Of a DNA stretch of 7,876 nt, positions 1-5,318 are shown in pieces. How positions within the stretch are numbered: the stretch's first letter is position 1; the number at the start of each line of letters is the position of its first letter. Location: assembly GCA_030151245.1 (NCBI GenBank), contig JASLEF010000065.1, positions 1-7,876 on the forward strand, read 5' to 3'. The notes below the pieces were generated by a model. It made no database searches and was not told the origin of the DNA. It worked only from the letters and a program-made list of their open reading frames with translations. The position numbers and the translations under genes were made by a program. Source of the stretch: Ignatzschineria sp. GTDB taxonomy: Bacteria; Pseudomonadota; Gammaproteobacteria; Cardiobacteriales; Wohlfahrtiimonadaceae.

Positions 1-1519
1 CTTTTTTAGAAACTTTACAAGATGACTTCCCCGAAGTGTCCTTAAGCTCTTCCGCTAATCCTTTATAGGTTGAAACACAAATCACAAGCATAAGTAGCGC
101 TAAAGGTATTGCCATTGCTACAAGCGCAGACTGTAATCCTGCAAGCCCACCCGTCATTATTAATACAATAGAGATTAAGGCAATCACTAGACCCCAAATA
201 ATTTTGATACCATTTGTAGGATTTGGATTCCCATTTTCGCTCACCATACCTAATACAAATAACGCTGAGTTTGCTGATGTAATAAAGAAGATCATTACTA
301 AAACCATTGTCAAAATACTTGTTAATACAGGATATGGGAAATAGTTAAGGAACACAAAGAAAGCAGAGGTTACATCTGTCTCCACAGCTTGAGCAAGCGC
401 TGTTTGTCCCAAGTTTTGAATAATATGAATTGCACTGCCACCCATCACTGCAAACCAGAAAAACGAACCCAACACTGGAATAAATACTGCGCCAATCATG
501 AATTCCTTAATAGTCCTACCTTTTGAAATTCGCGCAACAAAACTTCCAACTAATGGCGACCAAGCAATCCACCAGCCAAAGTAAAAAAGTGTCCAGCTCG
601 CAATCCATGATCCATCTTCATAGGGCTCAGTACGAAGTGACATATTAATAAAGTTTTGCGCATAATCTCCCATACCTTGAAATAAGATTTTTAAAATAGT
701 CTGTGTTGGTCCAAAAAATAGTACAAATCCTAACAGCGCAAATGCTAAGATCATATTCAGGTTTGATAAGTGCTTTATTCCTCCTTGCAAGCCGGAAATA
801 GTCGTAGACACATAGATAATCGTTACAACAACAATAATAGCAATCTGAGTGGTTGGACCGACAGGTACCCCCCAAAGTCCATTCATACCACTATTAACCT
901 GTAATGTTCCAAACCCTAAAGATGTCGCAATACCGATGACTACTGAAAAGATCACTAAAATATCAATCCACTTACCAAAAGATCCTCTAATTCTTTCTCC
1001 AACTAAGGGATAAAACACTGAGCTCAATGATGCTGGCAACTTTTTTCTAAATTGGAAAAAAGCTAATGAAACACCTACTAATGCATAGCAGGCCCATGCC
1101 GAAACCCCCCAATGTAAATAGACATACTGCATTGCTGTTTTAGCTGCTTGCTGTGTATACCCCTCTCCGACTGGAGGTGAAATATAATAAGAAACAGGTT
1201 CGGCGACCCCCCAAAACACTAGGCTAATCCCAATTGAAGCACTAAACAGCATTCCAATCCAAGTAGCGGTATTATATTCAGGCCTATCATCATCATCCCC
1301 TAAACGAATATGTCCAAATCTTGAGAATGCCAAGAACATACAGAACAAGAAAAAAATTAATACGGAACCAAGAATAAACCAACCTAAGTTATTGTAAATA
1401 AAAACTAAAGCTTCTTGAGAAAATCGTTCAACCTGTTCAGGTATCACAACACCTAATAATATTATTACCAAACTAAAAGCTAGCGATATATAAAGTACCG
1501 CTTTTTTATTTTTCATCAT
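1..1519 (-). CDS. BCCT-family betaine/carnitine/choline transporter (3' end cut by the window edge)
   Basis: I read this gene by translating the minus strand: 506 codons stay open from the ATG at 1519 to the left edge, so only the C-terminal tail is missing. It is an inner-membrane importer of trimethylammonium compounds. Visible family marks are LGDDDDRPEY (73-82), the glycine-stretch region SASIGIS (93-99) followed by LVFWGVAEP, the TM4 aromatics W137, W142 and Y145 in LHWGVSAWACYALVG, and the signature WTLFYFGWWIAWSPLVGSF with ARISKGRT (309-336). F411 and T414-S415 match the Na2-site residues of BetP, which suggests Na+ coupling. The hydrophilic N-terminus is very short, unlike that of osmosensing BetP, so a catabolic uptake role is more likely than an osmotic one. 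GGAGGAG at 1534-1528 lies 8 nt before the start; a second ATG follows immediately (1516). Being divergent from cntA points to carnitine or a related betaine as substrate; the exact substrate is inferred. It corresponds in context to E. coli yeaV. Confidence 0.93.
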   Translation of the reverse strand, partial: MMKNKKAVLYISLAFSLVIILLGVVIPEQVERFSQEALVFIYNNLGWFILGSVLIFFLFCMFLAFSRFGHIRLGDDDDRPEYNTATWIGMLFSASIGISLVFWGVAEPVSYYISPPVGEGYTQQAAKTAMQYVYLHWGVSAWACYALVGVSLAFFQFRKKLPASLSSVFYPLVGERIRGSFGKWIDILVIFSVVIGIATSLGFGTLQVNSGMNGLWGVPVGPTTQIAIIVVVTIIYVSTTISGLQGGIKHLSNLNMILAFALLGFVLFFGPTQTILKILFQGMGDYAQNFINMSLRTEPYEDGSWIASWTLFYFGWWIAWSPLVGSFVARISKGRTIKEFMIGAVFIPVLGSFFWFAVMGGSAIHIIQNLGQTALAQAVETDVTSAFFVFLNYFPYPVLTSILTMVLVMIFFITSANSALFVLGMVSENGNPNPTNGIKIIWGLVIALISIVLIMTGGLAGLQSALVAMAIPLALLMLVICVSTYKGLAEELKDTSGKSSCKVSKK

Positions 1520-1591
1520 AATGATGACTCCTCCATGTAATTATTAATAGCATATATCTATTATTATTTTATTTTGACACTGCTAGTTTAC

Positions 1592-1620
1592 ACTTTAATC
1601 TCGAGAAACAATCACGTCAA
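1592..1620 (-). promoter_or_regulatory. Candidate sigma-70 promoter of the BCCT transporter
   Basis: On the minus strand, TTGACG (1620-1615) is followed after 17 bases by TAAAGT (1597-1592). The -35 box matches the consensus at 5 of 6 positions, the -10 box at 4 of 6. Transcription would start near 1585, giving a leader of about 65 nt. The -10 is followed directly by GTAAACT (1591-1585), a heptamer that also occurs just after the cntA -10. The promoter is inferred from consensus matching only. Confidence 0.4.
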
Positions 1621-1622
1621 TA

Positions 1623-1633
1623 AGAGATTCTCT
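1623..1633. promoter_or_regulatory. Palindrome AGAGATTCTCT, candidate regulator site
   Basis: AGAGA and TCTCT form perfect 5-bp arms around one central base, flanked by TA-rich DNA (ATA on the left, AT on the right). It lies just upstream of the candidate transporter -35 and about 85 bp upstream of the cntA -35. An interrupted palindrome in this position would suit an activator such as a LysR-type protein, but there is no direct evidence of binding. Confidence 0.3.
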
Positions 1634-1639
1634 ATTTAC

Positions 1640-1651
1640 AAAGATATCTTT
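1640..1651. promoter_or_regulatory. Perfect 12-bp palindrome AAAGATATCTTT
   Basis: A gap-free 12-bp palindrome lies in the middle of the divergent region, upstream of both candidate promoters. AAGATA recurs at 1653-1658, giving a 12-bp-spaced direct repeat. It may be a regulator site; chance occurrence in AT-rich DNA cannot be excluded. Confidence 0.28.
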
Positions 1652-1717
1652 CAAGATACTGATATTACAATAACAACAAACCCTTAAAATATTTTATATA
1701 TCCTAGTTAGATTTCTA

Positions 1718-1746
1718 TTGACCAACAAAATGCTTTAGTTTATGAT
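1718..1746 (+). promoter_or_regulatory. Near-consensus sigma-70 promoter of cntA
   Basis: TTGACC (1718-1723) is followed by a 17-base spacer and TATGAT (1741-1746). Both hexamers match the consensus at 5 of 6 positions and the spacing is ideal. Transcription would start near 1753, giving a leader of about 62 nt before the cntA ATG. So strong a core promoter for a catabolic gene suggests control by repression rather than by activation alone, which fits the inverted repeat that begins at the predicted start site. Confidence 0.7.
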
Positions 1747-1753
1747 TCAGAAA

Positions 1754-1770
1754 GTAAACTTCAGGTTTAC
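1754..1770. promoter_or_regulatory. Inverted repeat GTAAAC-N5-GTTTAC at the cntA start site, candidate operator
   Basis: GTAAAC (1754-1759) and GTTTAC (1765-1770) form perfect 6-bp arms around TTCAG; 7 of the 8 pairs match when counted from the centre base. The site begins at the predicted transcription start, the usual place for a repressor operator. The 5-base loop and 17-bp length do not fit the classical LysR T-N11-A box, so a different regulator family may bind here. Binding is inferred. Confidence 0.42.
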
Positions 1771-1800
1771 ATCGTTTATCAATAATAATTAAAAACACCT

Positions 1801-1807
1801 AAAGGAG
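1801..1807 (+). promoter_or_regulatory. Strong ribosome binding site of cntA
   Basis: AAAGGAG lies 7 nt before the ATG at 1815 and fixes that start. It is clearly stronger than the site in front of cntB (AGAGTGAG), which implies more oxygenase than reductase per transcript. Confidence 0.75.
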
Positions 1808-1814
1808 AGAGCTC

Positions 1815-2939
1815 ATGAACGCAGAAAAAAATATTTCAATCGACGATCACATTGATTTAGACAACGCATGGACCATTCCGGCAAAATATTACACATCTGA
1901 GGAGATCTTTGAATTTGAGAAAGAGAAAATCTTTGCTAATAACTGGGTTTGCGTATCTCATATTAGCGAGGTTGCCGATAAAAACTCTTATATTATCCGG
2001 GAGATTATCGGTGAAAGCCTTATTCTAGTTCGCGGAAGAGATAATATCTTACGTGGATTCTATAATGTTTGTCCACATAGAGGTCATCAACTTATAAGCG
2101 GTGAAGGGGGCAAAGTTAAGAATGTGATCACCTGTCCTTATCATGCTTGGGCATTTAAGCTAGACGGAGAATTGGCGCATGCAACAAACTGTGAGAATGT
2201 GAATAACTTTGAAGCAGATGCCATGAGCTTAAGTCAATTCCACGTGACAGAATATGCAGGATTTATCTATATTAACTTAACAAGAGGTGAACCACAGCCA
2301 ATCGAAGAGCAACTTCCTGGTCTTGCAGAAAAAATGGAAGAAGCTTGCGCTGTAATTAAAGACCTTAAATTAGCAGCACGTTTTGTGAACCGAACGGCGG
2401 CAAACTGGAAAACAATTGTTGATAACTATATTGAATGTTATCACTGCCCAACAAATCATGTTAGCTTCGCAAGCTCAGTAGATGTCGGTATGTATGACCA
2501 TCTCTTACATGACAATTGGACAGTACAAATTGGAAAAGCAAAGCCTTCCGAATCCTCCTATCAATTTGATGATGCAGGGGGAGATCATAAGTTTTACGGT
2601 TTCTGGGTGTGGCCTTGCACAATGTTCAATATGCCGCCAGGGGAAGATTTCATGACCGTTATTTATGAGTTTCCTGAAAGCGCCGGAAAGACTTTACAAT
2701 ACTACGATATCTACTTCCTAAACGAAGAACTCACGGAGTATCAAAAAGATCTTATTGAGTGGTATCGCACAGTATTCCGCCCTGAAGATCTTCGTCTTGT
2801 TGAAGGAGTACAGCGTGGTCTAACATCTCGTGGTTATCGCGGTCAAGGTCGTATAATGGCAGATAAACAACGTAGTGGAATTAGTGAGCATGGCGTTGCC
2901 CATTTTCATAAAACAGTTGCGGAAGCACACTTAAAATAA
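1815..2939 (+). CDS. cntA: Carnitine monooxygenase, Rieske oxygenase subunit (CntA/YeaW type)
   Basis: The 374-aa product is a cytoplasmic Rieske non-haem iron oxygenase. The characterised family members cleave L-carnitine with O2 and reductant to trimethylamine and malic semialdehyde; some also accept gamma-butyrobetaine or glycine betaine. The N-terminal Rieske domain has C86-P-H88-R-G-H and C107-P-Y-H110-A-W as [2Fe-2S] ligands. The catalytic domain has DNYIECYHCPTNH, supplying H210 and H215, with D325 (FRPEDL) as the likely third iron ligand. E207 stands where most Rieske oxygenases carry the bridging Asp; this Glu is a hallmark of CntA. The C-terminal SRGYRGQGRIM and DKQRSGISEHG are near-identical to Acinetobacter CntA as I recall it, and the length matches (about 371 aa). 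The divergent transporter and the downstream reductase support the assignment. Related glycine betaine oxygenases (GbcA type) are the main alternative, but their sequences differ in the C-terminal region and they are longer. Confidence 0.93.
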   Translation: MNAEKNISIDDHIDLDNAWTIPAKYYTSEEIFEFEKEKIFANNWVCVSHISEVADKNSYIIREIIGESLILVRGRDNILRGFYNVCPHRGHQLISGEGGKVKNVITCPYHAWAFKLDGELAHATNCENVNNFEADAMSLSQFHVTEYAGFIYINLTRGEPQPIEEQLPGLAEKMEEACAVIKDLKLAARFVNRTAANWKTIVDNYIECYHCPTNHVSFASSVDVGMYDHLLHDNWTVQIGKAKPSESSYQFDDAGGDHKFYGFWVWPCTMFNMPPGEDFMTVIYEFPESAGKTLQYYDIYFLNEELTEYQKDLIEWYRTVFRPEDLRLVEGVQRGLTSRGYRGQGRIMADKQRSGISEHGVAHFHKTVAEAHLK

Positions 2940-2966
2940 CTCGGCTCTTTTACCATATATTACTTT

Positions 2967-3020
2967 AAAGAAAAAGGTAACTGTCTAGATCCCTAGCCTG
3001 GATAGTTACCTCCTTTCTTT
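2967..3020 (+). terminator. Terminator-like hairpin between cntA and cntB
   Basis: GGTAACTGTC (2976-2985) pairs with GATAGTTACC (3001-3010), nine Watson-Crick pairs and one G-U, around a 15-base loop. The stem extends outward through AAAGAAA (2967-2973) with TTTCTTT (3014-3020) across a small internal loop. The right arm runs into a T-rich tract. It begins 27 nt after the cntA stop codon. It could end most transcripts after cntA, act as an attenuator, or protect the cntA mRNA 3' end. The T tract is interrupted by C, so readthrough into cntB is plausible. Confidence 0.6.
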
Positions 3021-3095
3021 TATCATAAAAGTGATATTGCTAATGCCGTTAGAACTATAACTAAATATACTTCATCTACAAAGAGTGAGCTTATT

Positions 3096-4040
3096 ATGAC
3101 CAATATTACTGTGAAAGTTAGTAAAATTGAACAACTCTGTTCCTCAATAAAAATGTTTGAATTTCAAGCTGAAAAAGATCAGCTACTACCCTTCAAAGCG
3201 GGGAGTCATATCAGAGTGCATCTGAACAATATCAATGGGTATCGCGCCTATTCACTTATTAGCGATCCCAATAATATAAATCACTATAAGATTGCCGTAT
3301 TGCATGATGAGAATTCTAAAGGTGGCTCGTCCTACATGCACACACAACTAACTGAAGGCGATATCATTGAAATATCTCCTGCGGAAAATTTTTTCCCATT
3401 AGTAAACGATGCTAATACACAACATATCCTGATCGCCGGAGGCATCGGAATTACCCCTTTTATCTCGTATATTTATGAGCTTGAAAAGAATAATTTTCCA
3501 TTTGAACTCCACTACAGTTTCCGAAATGGTAATAATGCTGCTTTTATAGAACTTCTTAAAGAAAGACTGAGCGACAAATTATACCTCTATGATAACTCTC
3601 AAGATCAAAAATTATCTGTTGAATCCTTAATTCAACAACAAATCCAAAACGCTCATATCTATGTTTGTGGACCACAGTCCTTAATTGATGCCGTAATTGA
3701 ACATGGTTCGTCACATTTAGGATCTGATAACGTACACTTCGAGAATTTTACTGAAACAGGGAGTAGCGGCGATTCTTTTGAAGTAGTATTTCAGCGCTCT
3801 GGCTTCAGTTTAAATATTGATGCAAATACCTCTATTTTACAGGCTATAGAAGCCGATAAGCGTATTAAAGTAGAGTGCATGTGCCGTAATGGTATCTGTG
3901 GGACATGCGAAACAACCATCCTTGAAGGTGAGGCGGACCATCGAGATCTCTACTTAGATGATGCCGAACGCGCAGCTCAAGAAACTATGATGATTTGTGT
4001 GTCTAGAGCCAAAGGTAAAAAAATTGTCTTAGACCTTTAA
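3096..4040 (+). CDS. cntB: Carnitine monooxygenase, reductase subunit (CntB/YeaX type)
   Basis: The 314-aa product is a cytoplasmic electron-transfer protein of the phthalate dioxygenase reductase type. It passes electrons from NAD(P)H through flavin and a [2Fe-2S] cluster to the CntA Rieske centre. The FNR-like flavin domain contains RAYSLISDP (50-58), including the RxYS flavin motif. The nucleotide domain has GGIGITPF (115-122) and VCGP (190-193). The C-terminal plant-type ferredoxin domain has C263-x4-C268-x2-C271 and C301 (MMICVSRAKG). Length and domain order are normal for the family. It lies 156 bp after cntA on the same strand, which is unusually far for tightly coupled partners, with a terminator-like hairpin in between. 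The start has only a weak ribosome site (AGAGTGAG, 3082-3089) 6 nt upstream, but it is the natural N-terminus for the family. Its best partner is the adjacent CntA; generic vanillate-type reductases are the alternative. Confidence 0.92.
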   Translation: MTNITVKVSKIEQLCSSIKMFEFQAEKDQLLPFKAGSHIRVHLNNINGYRAYSLISDPNNINHYKIAVLHDENSKGGSSYMHTQLTEGDIIEISPAENFFPLVNDANTQHILIAGGIGITPFISYIYELEKNNFPFELHYSFRNGNNAAFIELLKERLSDKLYLYDNSQDQKLSVESLIQQQIQNAHIYVCGPQSLIDAVIEHGSSHLGSDNVHFENFTETGSSGDSFEVVFQRSGFSLNIDANTSILQAIEADKRIKVECMCRNGICGTCETTILEGEADHRDLYLDDAERAAQETMMICVSRAKGKKIVLDL

Positions 4041-4083
4041 TTCTTCCTCATCTTTATAAAACTTATGGGGTACTGGAAATATA

Positions 4084-4101
4084 AATACATATGCATGTAT
4101 T
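4084..4101. repeat. Short inverted repeat after cntB
   Basis: AATACAT (4084-4090) and ATGTATT (4095-4101) are perfect 7-bp arms around ATGC, between the cntB stop codon and its terminator. In AT-rich DNA this may be chance. In RNA it would form only a weak hairpin upstream of the terminator stem. Confidence 0.25.
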
Positions 4102-4120
4102 AATCTACTCTATATAACTA

Positions 4121-4157
4121 AGCCTAATGATTTACTTCAATAATCATTAGGTTTTTT
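4121..4157 (+). terminator. Rho-independent terminator of cntB
   Basis: CCTAATGATT (4123-4132) pairs perfectly with AATCATTAGG (4142-4151) around a 9-base loop, followed directly by six T residues (4152-4157). It ends the cntA/cntB transcript 82 nt after the cntB stop and before the convergent LysR gene, which stops at 4183. On the minus strand the stem has no good T tract, so it works mainly in the plus direction. Confidence 0.88.
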
Positions 4158-4182
4158 ATTATCAATCCAATCCGAGGGGTTT

Positions 4183-5100
4183 CTAGGTTAATATAGCTAA
4201 ATTTAAGGATTTAGGTACCTCTATTTCTAAAAATTCAACTAATGTTTTTAGCCTTATAGAATTACTTAATCGTGTGGGATATACCGCCCAAATATTGGCC
4301 TCTTGGCAATATTCAGGCAATACTCTGATCAATCGTCCTTGAGCGATTTCCGCTTCAATATCCCAAAGAGAACGAAGCATAATTCCCTGCCCGTCTAAGG
4401 CCCAATACCGAACAAGCTCTCCATTGTTCGAAGAGAGTTTCCCCGAGACTTTAATGTGCTCATCTCCCAAAAAAGATTGAAGCTTCCAGATCGCATAGGA
4501 AGAATCGCGCTCTTGAATAACAAGGCATGAATGATGCAAAAGATCTTGAAGTGTTTCCGGCATTCCATATTTTTCTAGATAGTCAGGGGCGGCACATAAG
4601 ACCCGAATATTATTCGCTAATTTTTTTGCAATCAGATTCGGGGTAATTTTATCGCCTATATGAATATCGAGATCAACATGTTGTTCAACAAGATCTTGGA
4701 TTTTATCAATCGTATCAAATCGGATAGTAATTTTTGGATATTTTTTCACAAACATAGAAAGAAGTGGAGCAATATGCTGCCTACCAAAACCTAAACTACT
4801 AGTTATCGAAAGATTTCCTTTCGGATCCCCCACATTTTCTACTATCGCTTCTGCCATTTTTTGATAGTTCAGCAATATCTCTTGCGCCCAGATATATGCC
4901 TTCTCTCCTTGGCCTGTTAATTCAATGACTCTAGATGTTCTGTACAATAATTTGCAGTTTAAGTTTTCCTCAAGAATTTGTATTCTTTTCGAAATATATG
5001 ACCGAGAAAATCCTAATTCTTCCGCTGTCTGAATAAAACTTTTATTTTTGACAACAATCAGAAAAATTCTCAGATCATTTATTTGTGGTAACGCTTTCAT
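4183..5100 (-). CDS. dmlR: LysR-type transcriptional regulator, DmlR-like
   Basis: The 305-aa product has the length and order of a LysR-type regulator. A winged helix-turn-helix covers about residues 5-65, with FIQTAEELGFSRSYISKRI as the helix-turn-helix and YRTSRVIELTGQG as the wing. A linker helix follows, then an effector-binding domain from about residue 90 to the end. In E. coli the related DmlR activates dmlA in response to D-malate or tartrates. Here the gene is divergent from dmlA across 218 bp, the classical LysR layout, so dmlA is the likely target and the regulator probably also represses itself. Control of cntA and the transporter is possible but unproven. GGAG (5112-5109) lies 8 nt before the ATG at 5100. 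No clear consensus promoter is visible for this gene. The LysR family call is certain; the symbol rests on the neighbourhood, because LysR paralogues are hard to tell apart. Confidence 0.85.
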   Translation of the reverse strand: MKALPQINDLRIFLIVVKNKSFIQTAEELGFSRSYISKRIQILEENLNCKLLYRTSRVIELTGQGEKAYIWAQEILLNYQKMAEAIVENVGDPKGNLSITSSLGFGRQHIAPLLSMFVKKYPKITIRFDTIDKIQDLVEQHVDLDIHIGDKITPNLIAKKLANNIRVLCAAPDYLEKYGMPETLQDLLHHSCLVIQERDSSYAIWKLQSFLGDEHIKVSGKLSSNNGELVRYWALDGQGIMLRSLWDIEAEIAQGRLIRVLPEYCQEANIWAVYPTRLSNSIRLKTLVEFLEIEVPKSLNLAILT

Positions 5101-5166
5101 TTTCTAATCTCCATCCAGTCATTCGCCATAAAACCTCGTATTACTTAACGAAGATTTTTTAAATTT

Positions 5167-5197
5167 AAAGTTTCCAAAATGTGCACCAAAAGTTTCC
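5167..5197. promoter_or_regulatory. Direct repeat AAAGTTTCC spaced 22 bp, candidate LysR sites
   Basis: AAAGTTTCC occurs at 5167-5175 and again at 5189-5197, so the copies lie 22 bp apart, about two turns of the helix and on the same DNA face. They flank GTGCAC (5181-5186). The pair sits between the divergent lysR and dmlA genes, at roughly -95 to -65 of the candidate dmlA start, where LysR-type activators bind. The repeat is plain in the sequence; its role is inferred. Confidence 0.42.
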
Positions 5198-5225
5198 TAA
5201 CTATAACTGATAAGCGCTTTTTTTT

Positions 5226-5254
5226 CTGCGATGATAGAACAATATCCATATATT
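5226..5254 (+). promoter_or_regulatory. Weak candidate promoter of dmlA
   Basis: CTGCGA (5226-5231), a 17-base spacer and TATATT (5249-5254) make the best plus-strand candidate. The -10 matches at 5 of 6 positions but the -35 at only 3 of 6, as expected for a promoter that depends on an activator. Transcription would start near 5261, leaving a leader of about 58 nt. This is a tentative reading. Confidence 0.3.
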
Positions 5255-5275
5255 CATTACTCACAAATACATATC

Positions 5276-5291
5276 AATAGATGCATCTATT
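5276..5291. promoter_or_regulatory. Perfect 16-bp palindrome in the dmlA leader
   Basis: AATAGATGCATCTATT is a gap-free palindrome whose symmetry breaks at both flanking bases. It lies 27 bp before the dmlA ATG, inside the predicted leader. It could be a repressor operator acting as a roadblock. In RNA it could form a 6-bp stem with a UGCA loop just upstream of the ribosome site. It is distinct from the AAAGTTTCC repeats, so a second regulator may be involved. Confidence 0.45.
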
Positions 5292-5318
5292 CACGAACAA
5301 CAAAGGAAATAGGTACTT

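Larger units (their letters stand above)
1520..1814. other. Divergent promoter region between the transporter and cntA
   Basis: This 295-bp AT-rich gap separates two divergent genes and holds no credible ORF. It contains a strong plus-strand promoter for cntA, a weaker minus-strand promoter for the transporter, and three palindromic candidates for regulator binding (1623-1633, 1640-1651 and 1754-1770), listed separately. The arrangement suggests that uptake and the first catabolic step are controlled from one regulatory region. Confidence 0.75.

Noticed and set aside
645..875. Minus-strand 76-codon open frame, rich in Cys and Tyr
   Set aside because: It lies wholly inside the BCCT transporter gene in another frame; the transporter frame has clear family motifs.
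3037..3071. Possible independent cntB promoter (TTGCTA with TATAAC or TATACT downstream)
   Set aside because: Spacings of 13 and 23 bases are far from 17, and no other pairing gives an acceptable -35; not supported as a promoter.
5211..5225. AAGCGCTT followed by eight T residues, resembling a terminator
   Set aside because: The palindrome has no room for a loop and the stem would be too short; it lies in a divergent promoter gap where no plus-strand gene ends.
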